Source of the DNA: Candidatus Microgenomates bacterium
GTDB taxonomy: Bacteria > Patescibacteria > Microgenomatia > JADHYG01
DNA length: 21,812 bases
Reading direction: 5' to 3'
Assembly (NCBI GenBank): GCA_016782545.1
Contig: JADHYG010000014.1
Span: 1 to 21,812, forward strand
Under the pieces are notes generated by a model that was given only the letters and a program-made list of their open reading frames with translations, had not been told where the DNA came from and ran no database searches. Made by a program: the position numbers and the translations under genes. Shown in pieces: positions 6,428 to 13,339 of this stretch (positions within the stretch are counted from its first letter, which is position 1; each line of letters opens with the position of its first letter).

Positions 6428-7291
6428 ATGAAAGTGGGAACCGTGGCTTTGATTGGCCGACCCAATACTGGCAAATCAACGCTTTTAAACAATCTTTTGG
6501 GACAAAAGGTGACCATTACTTCTCCCAAACCGCAGACAACCAGATCTTCTCTTCGGGCGGTTTATGAAGATGAACGCGGCCAGATTATTTTTGTGGATAC
6601 GCCCGGCATTTTTGCCAAAACCCCTGATCTTTTATCAAAAAGAGTCAATCCTCAAGCAGGATTAACTCTTGCTCAAGGAGTAGATTTAATTTTACATCTG
6701 GTTGATCACACCAGAAAAAGAGCTTTGGAAGAAAACAAAACCATTGGCATGATTAGAAACGTAAAAAATACGCCTAAAATATTGGTGATTAATAAAATTG
6801 ATTTAAGAAAGCCAACTTATCGCGCCCATTATAAATTTTTGGAAGAAGAAGTTGATGAAGTGATTGAAATTTCCGCTTTGAAAAAAACTCATCTCAAGAG
6901 TTTATTAGAAGTAATTTTTAAGTATTTACCAGAAGGAAAACCTTTACCGGAAACAAAAGAAAGAATCACCCCTGCCTTAGATATTGACAGTAAAACTTTT
7001 ATTGCCGAGCTGATTAGAGAAAAAGCCTTTATTTTTTTAAGAAAAGAAATCCCCTACAGCTTAACGACCGTGGTTGATGAAGTCAAAGAACGCAAAGACG
7101 GACTTTTATGTATTCAAGCAAGAATTCTGACGACTAATAATAAATACCGGAAAATGATTATTGGTAAAAAAGCAAGAATGGTTAAAGAAATCGGCATGGC
7201 CACCCGTAAAGAATTGGAAACCGCCACTAATAAGAAGGTTTTCTTGGACTTAAGGGTTGAAGTTGACAAGCACTGGATGGAGAGGTTTTAG
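6428..7291 (+). CDS. era: GTPase Era
   Basis: A 287-aa Ras-like GTPase with a C-terminal KH domain; it binds the 3' end of 16S rRNA and assists 30S subunit maturation. G1 is GRPNTGKST (10-18), the G2 switch region has PQTTRS (35-40), G3 is DTPG (57-60), G4 is NKID (122-125) and G5 is ISALK (148-152). The KH domain follows near residues 195-280, with the typical YRKMIIGKKARMVKEIG segment and a closing VFLDLRVEVDKHW. Length is close to the usual 295-300. The ATG is fixed by the MKVGTVALIGRPN start and by the promoter immediately upstream. It stands alone on its strand, with repeat-rich DNA on both sides. Confidence 0.95.
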   Translation: MKVGTVALIGRPNTGKSTLLNNLLGQKVTITSPKPQTTRSSLRAVYEDERGQIIFVDTPGIFAKTPDLLSKRVNPQAGLTLAQGVDLILHLVDHTRKRALEENKTIGMIRNVKNTPKILVINKIDLRKPTYRAHYKFLEEEVDEVIEISALKKTHLKSLLEVIFKYLPEGKPLPETKERITPALDIDSKTFIAELIREKAFIFLRKEIPYSLTTVVDEVKERKDGLLCIQARILTTNNKYRKMIIGKKARMVKEIGMATRKELETATNKKVFLDLRVEVDKHWMERF

Positions 7292-7521
7292 AAAAAGTTA
7301 AAGAGTTAAAAGGTTAACGAGTTAAAGAGTTGAAGAAAGACAAGAAACAAGAATTGCTATAGATAAAGCAATTAGAAATTGGGATTTGTCATTCTGAATT
7401 TATTTCAGAATCTCAGATGCTGAAACGAGTTCAGCATGACGGATATGCTAAATTCTAATGACTTTCTCTATATATGGCTGGATGGTTAAATAGTTAAGAA
7501 GAAAAAGAGATAATTTTATTT
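7292..7521. repeat. Repeat-filled spacer between convergent era and gltX
   Basis: About 230 nt without a gene. Near 7296-7330 and 7484-7500 there are imperfect copies of GTTAAAGAGTTAA. At 7388-7440 lies a complete double-hairpin element: GTCA, stem TTCTGAA/TTCAGAA, linker TCTCAGA, stem TGCTGAA/TTCAGCA, TGAC. No clear intrinsic terminator for either gene. Confidence 0.7.
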
Positions 7522-8967
7522 TTAAACTTTAACTGCTTTTTCAAGTCTTTTAATCACTTCATCTTTTCCCAAAATTTCCATTGATTCGCAAAGAGGCGGA
7601 GAAACTATTTTACCAGTAATAACCACTCTCAAGAGGGTGAAAAAAAGACCAATTTTAATTCCCAATTTATCAGCTAAGTCTCTGGCTGTTTTTTCTAGTT
7701 TATCTGATTTGAAATCATCTTTCTTGTAACGTATAACATGCAACATGTAACTTTTGATTGCTTTATTGGCCTCTTTTTTATTTAACTTCTTATATAAAAG
7801 CTTGGGATCAATTTTTGGCTCTGTAAAGAAAAATTCGGCCAAATCTTCAAACTCAGACAGTTTTTTAATTCTTGTTTTTACTAACGGCACAATTTTCTCA
7901 ATCAAATCTTCCGGATATTTTTTCTTATAGAATTCATAAATTTTAATTTTTAATTTTTCATTTTTAATTTGTCTTATGTATTCCCCATTCATCCATTCAA
8001 GCTTTTTTAAATCAAAAACCGGGCCCGTGGTGGAAATCCTTTCCAAAGAAAAAGTTTTCAAAAATTCATCAACAGAAAAAATCTCTTTTTCTTGAGGATG
8101 AGACCAGCCCATTAAAGATAAATAATTTAAAATTGCTTCTGGTAAAAACCCCTGCTCTTTATACCAAGAGGCCCAAACCGGATTTCTTCTTTTGGAAAGC
8201 TTGCTTTTGTCTGGATTGCGAAGAAGAGGATGATGAGCATAAATTGGCAGCGACCATCCAAAAGCTTGATATAAAAGAATGTGCTTTGGCGCTGAAGAAA
8301 TCCACTCCTCTCCTCTAATAATATGAGTTATCTTCATCACATGATCATCAACAACTACCGCCAAATGATAAGTAGGAAAACCATCAGATTTTAAAAGCAC
8401 TTGATCATCAATGAGTTTGTTTTGAAAAGTAATCTTGCCGCGGATAAGATCATTGAAAGAAGTTTCCCCTGTTTTTGGCACTTTCAGGCGAATAACGTCG
8501 TTATTTCGCCTGCCCGCATCGCTACACGAAGCGTTGCGGGCGGGTAATTTTTTAATTTCCAACTCTCTGCATCTCCCATCATATTTTGGCGGTAATTTTT
8601 TCTTTTGCTGTTCTTGTCTTAATTTTTTCAGCCTTTCCGGCGAGCAAGAACAATAATAAGCATCACCTTGAGCAACTAGTTTTTCAGCATAATGTTTATA
8701 AAGATCAAGTCTTTCTGATTGCCGATACGGCCCGTACGGCCCGCCAATACCCGAACTTTCATCAGCTTTAATTCCAAACCATTTTAAAGAAGCTAAAATT
8801 CTTTTTTCACTATCTTTAACCAATCTTTTTTGATCAGTATCCTCAATCCGGATAATAAACCGGCCGTGATGCTGACGAGCAAAAACATAATTGATCAAGG
8901 CAGTATAAACACTGCCAATGTGTAGATTTTCGCCTGTGGGTGAAGGTGCAATTCTGGTTCTTACCAT
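7522..8967 (-). CDS. gltX: Glutamyl-tRNA synthetase (or non-discriminating Glx-tRNA synthetase)
   Basis: A 481-aa class I synthetase charging tRNA with glutamate. The HIGH motif appears as PSPTGENLHIGS (8-19) and KMSKS as KSKLSKRRN (254-262). IEDTDQKR (41-48), GPYGPYRQSERLDLY (76-90), C-x-C (C106, C108) with a later C133, and IIRGEEWISSAPKH (216-229) are all in place. Three segments look foreign and coincide with repeat DNA: residues about 139-157 (LPARNASCSDAGRR), 333-345 (KNEKLKIKI) and 406-416 (YMLHVIRYK). The first sits between the RCREL segment and RLKVP, both conserved in the family. With tRNA-Gln nearby and no GlnRS in view, it might also charge tRNA-Gln. The start is ATG after an extended -10; the gene is divergent from the 9121 gene. 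Confidence 0.95.
   Translation of the reverse strand: MVRTRIAPSPTGENLHIGSVYTALINYVFARQHHGRFIIRIEDTDQKRLVKDSEKRILASLKWFGIKADESSGIGGPYGPYRQSERLDLYKHYAEKLVAQGDAYYCSCSPERLKKLRQEQQKKKLPPKYDGRCRELEIKKLPARNASCSDAGRRNNDVIRLKVPKTGETSFNDLIRGKITFQNKLIDDQVLLKSDGFPTYHLAVVVDDHVMKITHIIRGEEWISSAPKHILLYQAFGWSLPIYAHHPLLRNPDKSKLSKRRNPVWASWYKEQGFLPEAILNYLSLMGWSHPQEKEIFSVDEFLKTFSLERISTTGPVFDLKKLEWMNGEYIRQIKNEKLKIKIYEFYKKKYPEDLIEKIVPLVKTRIKKLSEFEDLAEFFFTEPKIDPKLLYKKLNKKEANKAIKSYMLHVIRYKKDDFKSDKLEKTARDLADKLGIKIGLFFTLLRVVITGKIVSPPLCESMEILGKDEVIKRLEKAVKV
7725..7752. repeat. Palindromic repeat read in frame in gltX (C-terminal domain)
   Basis: This AT-rich block with GTTACATG / CATGTAAC-like arms encodes YMLHVIRYK in the anticodon-binding region of GltX. 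Its tandem, palindromic make-up differs from the surrounding coding sequence. Confidence 0.5.
7936..7968. repeat. Low-complexity repeat read in frame in gltX
   Basis: Tandem copies of a TTTTAATTT-type unit on the plus strand encode KNEKLKIKI just after the conserved LEWMNGEYIRQ segment. The unit is almost pure A/T, unlike its flanks. Confidence 0.5.
8495..8547. repeat. GC-rich palindromic repeat read in frame in gltX
   Basis: A GC-rich palindrome (CCCGCA...TGCGGG with inner CGCT/AGCG) adjoins an AATAACG/CGTTATT palindrome. Together they encode LPARNASCSDAGRRNND. A related GC-rich block lies at 9029-9068 between genes. Confidence 0.65.
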
Positions 8968-8976
8968 CTCACTTGC

Positions 8977-8985
8977 ATTTTACCA
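8977..8985 (-). promoter_or_regulatory. Extended -10 promoter of gltX
   Basis: TGGTAAAAT on the minus strand ends nine bases before the gltX ATG, matching era exactly in sequence and spacing. Confidence 0.6.
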
Positions 8986-9013
8986 TTGAAAACCTCTATA
9001 CTCAAATGATGGA

Positions 9014-9108
9014 GTCATCCCAAACTTGCCTGCCCGAAAATGCTGCGCATTATGCGCTGCAGGCGGGATTTGGGATCTATATAGATTCTGAATTAAATTC
9101 AGAATGAC
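9014..9108. repeat. Nested palindromic repeats between gltX and the 9121 gene
   Basis: An outer hairpin unit (GTCATCCCAAACTTG ... TTTGGGATCT) is interrupted after CTTG by a 40-nt GC-rich palindrome (9029-9068). A second hairpin (TTCTGAA/TTCAGAA followed by TGAC) lies at about 9085-9107. The interruption falls in the loop, judged against the intact unit at 15672-15700. Confidence 0.7.
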
Positions 9109-9120
9109 AAATTAATCCGA

Positions 9121-10170
9121 ATGTCTAGTTTAACAAAAATCGCCTACTATACAAGAAAAGCAATTATTTTGGGGATTATTGGAATGATTTCCTTTTTGAT
9201 TTTAAAAGGATTGCTTAATCTGGGAATCAACCAATGGCAAGCCAGCCATCCTAACCCAACTCCAGCTCCCAATGTTCTTTTTGGCAAACTTTCAGAAATA
9301 AAATTTCCTCAATCAAAATATTCTTATCCTCAAGATTTTGTTTTAGAAATCATTGGCGGTCAACTACCTGAAGCTTCTTCAAGCGCCAAAGTTTATCAAA
9401 TTCCCAAAAAACTTCCCAGTCTTTTGGCCAGCCGCCGGGCTCAGGAATTTGCCAACCGCTTAGAATTTAAAAATGGACCAGTTTCAAAAACTCCCACAGA
9501 ATATTCTTTTATAGATCCTAAAACTCCTTTAAAAACACTTGATATTGATATTGTTAATTATAATTTTGTCTTAAAATATGATTATTTAAAAGATGAGGGA
9601 GTTTTTCAAGAAGGAAGCCCGCCACAACCACAACAGGCCAAAGATGAAGCTAATAAATTCTTTCAAAGTACAAACAATTTTCCTCCTGATTTTAGACAAG
9701 GAGAAATAAAAACAACTCTTTTAAGATTTTCAGGAAAAGAACTTTTACCGGCTACCAGTCTCTCAAAAACCAATGTGATTAGGGTTGATTTTTTAAGAAG
9801 TGGTGTTGAAGGTGTTCCTGTTCTTCCACCAGAATTTGATCAAAGTTCTGTTTTTGCGATTGTTTCTGGATCAAGAATAAAAGAAAAGAAAATTATTTGG
9901 GCAGAATTTGAATATTTTGAACCCAACTATCAAACTTCTGCCTCTTATCCAATTAAAACCATCAATCAAGCATGGGAAGAGTTAAAAACAGGTCAAGGTT
10001 TTATCAGCCGCTGGCAAAAAAATAAGCAAAGAGCAATCATTAGAGAAGCTTATTTAGCCTACTATGATGCACCAGAATATCAAAACTATCTTCAACCGAT
10101 TTTTGTTTTTGAAGGTGATGAAGAATTTGTTGCTTATGTTCCCGCTCTGGCTACCGACTGGCTGGAGTAA
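9121..10170 (+). CDS. Membrane-anchored hypothetical protein
   Basis: A 349-aa protein with one N-terminal membrane segment (residues about 14-33, AIILGIIGMISFLILKGLL) after a basic start, then a Pro-rich linker (HPNPTPAPN). This predicts a short cytoplasmic tail with the bulk outside the membrane. I do not recognise a catalytic motif. The C-terminal part has TINQAWEELKTGQGFI and a closing YLQPIFVFEGDEEFVAYVPA, an arrangement I associate with uncharacterised proteins of related organisms and which loosely recalls YycH/YycI-type extracytoplasmic domains. The gene converges on the D-Ala-D-Ala carboxypeptidase and their 3' coding ends overlap by 20 nt. No Shine-Dalgarno site or clear -10 is seen; repeat DNA lies directly upstream of the ATG. 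Confidence 0.75.
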   Translation: MSSLTKIAYYTRKAIILGIIGMISFLILKGLLNLGINQWQASHPNPTPAPNVLFGKLSEIKFPQSKYSYPQDFVLEIIGGQLPEASSSAKVYQIPKKLPSLLASRRAQEFANRLEFKNGPVSKTPTEYSFIDPKTPLKTLDIDIVNYNFVLKYDYLKDEGVFQEGSPPQPQQAKDEANKFFQSTNNFPPDFRQGEIKTTLLRFSGKELLPATSLSKTNVIRVDFLRSGVEGVPVLPPEFDQSSVFAIVSGSRIKEKKIIWAEFEYFEPNYQTSASYPIKTINQAWEELKTGQGFISRWQKNKQRAIIREAYLAYYDAPEYQNYLQPIFVFEGDEEFVAYVPALATDWLE

Positions 10171-11119
10171 TTTCTTCCCAACGGTGATTTAAAAAAACCC
10201 AATCTAAAAGTCTCTCTGTTTCTCCAAAACGATCTTCACTTTTTAAAATAACCGTGACAACTTCCCGCTCGCCTTTTTTGGTTAAATTAACTAAACATTC
10301 TCCCGCTGTTTCGGTAAAACCGGTTTTAATCCCGGCGACACCGGGTACTTTTCCCAAAAGTTCATTGACATTTTGAAGAAAATGAAAATATTTAAACTCC
10401 TGATCATGAACAGTAATTGAAGGCGTGCCGACGATCTTGGCAAAAGTCTTATTTTGTAAGGCCTTAACTGTTAAGATATAAAGATCAAAAGCGCTGCTGT
10501 GTTGACCAGACGATTCAAATCCAATTGAATTTTCAAAATGAGTGTTTTGAAGATTAAACTCTTCGGCTTTTTCATTCATTTTCTTAATAAATGCCCTTTC
10601 TCCACCAGGATAATTTTCTGCTAAAGTTAAAGCGGCATCATTGGCAGAATGAACCAAAGCACCATAAAGAAGATTTTCAGCGGTCATTTTTTCAGAAGAA
10701 ACAAGACCCATTATTCTACCTTCTTGCTCAGCTGTTTTAACAGTTAAAACTTGATCTAAATCAAAAGAATCTAAAGCAACCAAAGCCGTCATAATTTTGG
10801 TGGTTGAAGCTGGAGAAAGCTTGAGATCTTTATTTTTTTGATAAAGAATCGTGCCTGAAGGAAGATCAACCGCCAAAGCTCCTTGAGCAGTTAAGTCTTG
10901 AGGAAAAGAACCAGTCAAATTGACTGGATAAAGAGCTGGAGTGGGAAAAACATTAGCTATTTGAGCAGTTGCTTGTCTTTTAAAAGTTAAAGGCTGTTCA
11001 TAGACATTTTGCCCAGGAAGAAAAAGAAGAATAAAAAAAGTAGAAACACCTACACTAATACGAAACCAGTCTTTTTTTGATTTTTTGAATTTTCTTCTGG
11101 AGGTGTTTTTCTTTCTCAT
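10151..11119 (-). CDS. D-alanyl-D-alanine carboxypeptidase (S11 family penicillin-binding protein)
   Basis: An S11 peptidase that trims the terminal D-Ala of peptidoglycan stems. Counting from ATG at 11119 (322 aa), S105 and K108 form the SxxK motif in SPASTTKIMTA, HSAND supplies SxN (158-160), and GIKTGFT supplies the KTG triad. A basic N-terminus (RKKNTSRRKFKKSKK) precedes a hydrophobic segment (ISVGVSTFFILLFLPG), so it is membrane-anchored or secreted. The frame extends to ATG at 11152, but those 11 residues (MVMLNSFQHLV) are the translation of a dispersed hairpin repeat, so I prefer 11119; neither start has a Shine-Dalgarno site. It lacks an obvious C-terminal PBP5 domain. It lies downstream of the GIY-YIG gene and overlaps the convergent 9121 gene at its end. 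Confidence 0.9.
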   Translation of the reverse strand: MRKKNTSRRKFKKSKKDWFRISVGVSTFFILLFLPGQNVYEQPLTFKRQATAQIANVFPTPALYPVNLTGSFPQDLTAQGALAVDLPSGTILYQKNKDLKLSPASTTKIMTALVALDSFDLDQVLTVKTAEQEGRIMGLVSSEKMTAENLLYGALVHSANDAALTLAENYPGGERAFIKKMNEKAEEFNLQNTHFENSIGFESSGQHSSAFDLYILTVKALQNKTFAKIVGTPSITVHDQEFKYFHFLQNVNELLGKVPGVAGIKTGFTETAGECLVNLTKKGEREVVTVILKSEDRFGETERLLDWVFLNHRWEEITPASR

Positions 11120-11123
11120 AACA

Positions 11124-11149
11124 AGATGCTGAAATGAATTCAGCATGAC
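11124..11149. repeat. 26-nt hairpin repeat at the start of the carboxypeptidase gene
   Basis: AGA, stem TGCTGAA/TTCAGCA, TGAC. It is identical over 26 nt to 11538-11563, so the two copies bracket the GIY-YIG gene in direct orientation. Confidence 0.85.
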
Positions 11150-11160
11150 CATAGAAAAAT

Positions 11161-11231
11161 GTCATCCCTGAAACAAATTAGGAACAAGTTCAGAACTTAT
11201 TCTATTCTGTCATCCTGAACTTGGTTCAGGA
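11161..11231. repeat. Degenerate double-hairpin repeat
   Basis: GTCATCCCTGAA near 11161 and GTCATCCTGAACTTGG... near 11209 (stem TCCTGAA/TTCAGGA, ending in TCT) are members of the GTCA-hairpin family; the middle is degenerate. The block fills the gap between the GIY-YIG gene and the carboxypeptidase. Confidence 0.6.
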
Positions 11232-11232
11232 T

Positions 11233-11520
11233 CTAAATAATTTCTGGATACAAGTCTTTAAAACTTGGGTTTTTTGACTTAATTAAATTCAATTTCCACT
11301 CGCGATGCCAATTTTTAAGCTGTTTTTCCCTTTTAATGGCCTCATATATATCGTCAAAAATCTCATAATAAAGAAGTTTATGAAGTTTATATTTTTTACT
11401 AAATCCTTTAACTAATCCTTGTTTGTGTTCATAAACTCTCTTTACTAAATCAGAAGTCACTCCAATGTAAAGAGTAGGTCTATTATTTCCAATAATATAG
11501 ACAAAACCCTGCCTCTTCAT
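11233..11520 (-). CDS. GIY-YIG nuclease-domain protein (single domain)
   Basis: A 95-aa single-domain GIY-YIG protein of the COG2827 type. The signature reads GFVYIIGNN...LYIGVTSDLVKRVYEH (residues 5-32), with the conserved Arg28 and His32. Later Lys/Glu residues in IYEAIKREKQLKNWHREWK include the likely metal-binding Glu of the fold. Length is normal for these small proteins, which are common in bacteria and whose role is unknown. It sits between aspS and the carboxypeptidase, and is bracketed by identical 26-nt hairpin repeats with further repeat DNA downstream. That context makes a link to repeat movement imaginable, but these genes also occur without repeats. No promoter or Shine-Dalgarno site is clear. 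Confidence 0.88.
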   Translation of the reverse strand: MKRQGFVYIIGNNRPTLYIGVTSDLVKRVYEHKQGLVKGFSKKYKLHKLLYYEIFDDIYEAIKREKQLKNWHREWKLNLIKSKNPSFKDLYPEII

Positions 11521-11537
11521 CTTATCTTGTGTGTAAT

Positions 11538-11563
11538 AGATGCTGAAATGAATTCAGCATGAC
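11538..11563. repeat. 26-nt hairpin repeat upstream of the GIY-YIG gene
   Basis: Identical to 11124-11149. It lies 17 nt before the GIY-YIG start codon and 24 nt after the end of aspS. Confidence 0.85.
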
Positions 11564-11587
11564 GCACTTTTCCCATTTCTTATCTGT

Positions 11588-13027
11588 CTATTTTATTTTA
11601 ATACCTAATTCTTTTAATTGTTTTGAGTCGAGTTCGGAGGGAGCTGACATGATTGAGGTTCTACCACCTGAAGTCATGGGAAAAGCAATCACTTCTCTAA
11701 GCGATGGTTCACCCAGAGCGGCCATAATCAATCTGTCTATTCCCGGGGCAATACCGCCGTGGGGAGGAACACCGTATTGAAAAGCTTCAAGCAAATGGCC
11801 GAATTTTTGTTGAATTTCTTGTTTGGTATGACCTAAAATCTCAAAAATCTTTGTTTGCAGTTTTGGATCAGTAATTCTTACACTTCCCCCACCAACCTCA
11901 TAACCATTTAAAACCAAATCATGTTGATAAGAACGAACTTTTTTAATCTCGCCCTTATTTAATAAAGCAATGTCTTCTTCTTTGGGGGCCGTAAACGGAT
12001 GATGCGCCGGCCCAATTTCCCTTTCTTCGGTTTCTTCAAATAAAGGCCAGTCAACCACAAAACAAAAAGCCAGCTCGTCAGGATTTTTTTTGTCTTTGCG
12101 CAAATCTGGTTTATCAGTCCCATATTTTTTCATTACTTCTTGATGAGTTAAAATCGGAAAAGGAATTTGGCTGATTTTCTTTCTGGGAAAAATCTTTTTA
12201 ACAAGATTGGAGAAAAGCTCTTCGGTTAATTTTAAGATTTCTTTTTGAGTAACAAAGCTCATCTCTAAATCAAGCTGGGTAAACTCGCCATAAGCCCGAT
12301 CAGCTCTGGGATCTTCGTCGCGAAAACAACGGGCAATCTGATAATATTTTTCCAAGCCAGCGACCATTAAAAGCTGTTTGTATTGCTGGGGTGATTGGGG
12401 TAAAGCATAAAATTTTCCTGGTTGTAAGCGGGAAGGAACCACAAAATCTCTCGCCCCCTCTGGGGTTGATTTAGTTAGAATCGGCGTTTCAATTTCAGTA
12501 AAATCCCGCTCATCTAAAAAATCGCGAATAAACTTAATCACCTTATGGCGGAGTTTAAGATTTTTAGTAATACGCGGGCGGCGAATATCTAAATAACGAT
12601 ATTTTAAACGGAGTTCTTCTTTAATCTCGTAGCCGTCAGTGTTAATAGGAAACGGCAGTTCTTTGGCTTTAGCTAAAACTTTGATTTTTTGAGCTTGAAT
12701 TTCTATTTTACCGGTAGGAATTTTGAGATTGATGGCTTTTTCTGAACGCTCAACTACTTTGCCCTCGACTTCGACAACGTCTTCTGAGCGAATGGTAGAC
12801 AGCTCGTCAATTCCCCAAAACTTAGCTTTTTTTCTTTCAAAGCTAAGCTTTTTTCCTTGACTCTCTTTTGCTTGAGAAGAAGAAATGACTACTTGAGCAA
12901 TGCCTGAACGATCACGAAGATCAATAAAAATCACTTTGCCATGGTCGCGTCTTTTATTTACCCAGCCAAGAAGTTTGACTTGTTCGTTGATTTTTTTGGT
13001 TGTGTTAGCGGTTAGAGTTCGTTGCAT
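11588..13027 (-). CDS. aspS: Aspartyl-tRNA synthetase, bacterial type lacking the GAD domain
   Basis: A 479-aa class II synthetase. The N-terminal OB fold has LLGWVNKRRDHGKVIFIDLRDR (19-40). Motif 1 covers FIRDFLDERDFTEIETPIL (166-184), motif 2 CFRDEDPRADRAYGEFTQLD (234-253), and motif 3 GIAPGIDRLIM (425-435). The bacterial subtype is shown by YGTDKPDLR (302-310) and AHHPFTAPKEED (341-352). Between these, the roughly 130-aa GAD insertion of typical bacterial AspRS is absent: PDLR is followed after nine residues by the AFCFVVDWPLFE strand. Residues about 55-75 (SQGKKLSFERKKAKFWGIDEL) are encoded by a palindromic repeat shared with recJ. Start ATG lies nine bases after a TAGAAT -10. Discriminating or not for tRNA-Asn cannot be decided here. 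Confidence 0.93.
   Translation of the reverse strand: MQRTLTANTTKKINEQVKLLGWVNKRRDHGKVIFIDLRDRSGIAQVVISSSQAKESQGKKLSFERKKAKFWGIDELSTIRSEDVVEVEGKVVERSEKAINLKIPTGKIEIQAQKIKVLAKAKELPFPINTDGYEIKEELRLKYRYLDIRRPRITKNLKLRHKVIKFIRDFLDERDFTEIETPILTKSTPEGARDFVVPSRLQPGKFYALPQSPQQYKQLLMVAGLEKYYQIARCFRDEDPRADRAYGEFTQLDLEMSFVTQKEILKLTEELFSNLVKKIFPRKKISQIPFPILTHQEVMKKYGTDKPDLRKDKKNPDELAFCFVVDWPLFEETEEREIGPAHHPFTAPKEEDIALLNKGEIKKVRSYQHDLVLNGYEVGGGSVRITDPKLQTKIFEILGHTKQEIQQKFGHLLEAFQYGVPPHGGIAPGIDRLIMAALGEPSLREVIAFPMTSGGRTSIMSAPSELDSKQLKELGIKIK
12802..12863. repeat. Palindromic repeat inserted in frame in aspS
   Basis: Shares with 14474-14537 (in recJ) a long near-identical stretch: GCTCGnCAATTCCCCAAA, two opposed AGCTAAGCTT-like arms, then CTTTTTTCCTTGnCTC. 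On the minus strand it is read as SQGKKLSF...FWGIDEL, the same frame as in recJ. Confidence 0.85.
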
Positions 13028-13036
13028 ATAGTTTAT

Positions 13037-13065
13037 ATTCTACCTGTTTGGGGTGATTTTGACAA
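13037..13065 (-). promoter_or_regulatory. Sigma70-type promoter of aspS
   Basis: On the minus strand TTGTCA (13060-13065) and TAGAAT (13037-13042) are 17 nt apart. The -10 ends nine bases before the ATG at 13027, leaving a leader of about two or three bases. Confidence 0.7.
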
Positions 13066-13096
13066 GAGTCAGTCTCACTCAACTAATTACTATCGG

Positions 13097-13140
13097 ACTA
13101 TACGGAAACGTGCGACGATCGTCGTATGTTTACGTATAGT
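13097..13140. repeat. 44-nt near-perfect palindrome upstream of aspS
   Basis: The sequence equals its own reverse complement except at three symmetric pairs; in plus-strand RNA two of these would be G-U. The core is CGACGATCGTCG and the outer arms are ACTATACG/CGTATAGT. It is centred about 55 nt upstream of the aspS -35. Confidence 0.8.
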
Positions 13141-13169
13141 GGTTTTGGAGCAAATCATAGAAATCTGAC

Positions 13170-13337
13170 AGGGTCCAACCCTGTCACAGGGTTGGACCCT
13201 AAAACAAATTAAGAGAAAAAATCCAAGAAAGATGAGACCCTGGGAGGTTGGACCTCCTGGAGGTCCAACCTCATTAAGAAAAAAAGAAAGAAGATAAGGG
13301 TTGTTAAGGGTAAATAAGAGTGCGAAATAAATTTCGC
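13170..13337. repeat. Three palindromes between recJ and aspS
   Basis: 13170-13200: arms AGGGTCCAACCCTG/CAGGGTTGGACCCT, loop TCA. 13244-13272: arms GAGGTTGGACCTCC/GGAGGTCCAACCTC with a 1-nt centre, near-identical to 15348-15376 and 16891-16919. 13322-13337: GCGAAATAAATTTCGC, three bases after the recJ stop. None is followed by a convincing T-run on the minus strand. With the aspS promoter and the 44-nt palindrome these account for the 312-nt gap. Confidence 0.8.
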
Positions 13338-13339
13338 TA

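Noticed and set aside
12802..12863. The odd AspRS segment as evidence of a frameshift.
   Set aside because: The frame is intact on both sides and the same peptide appears in RecJ, so it is an insertion.
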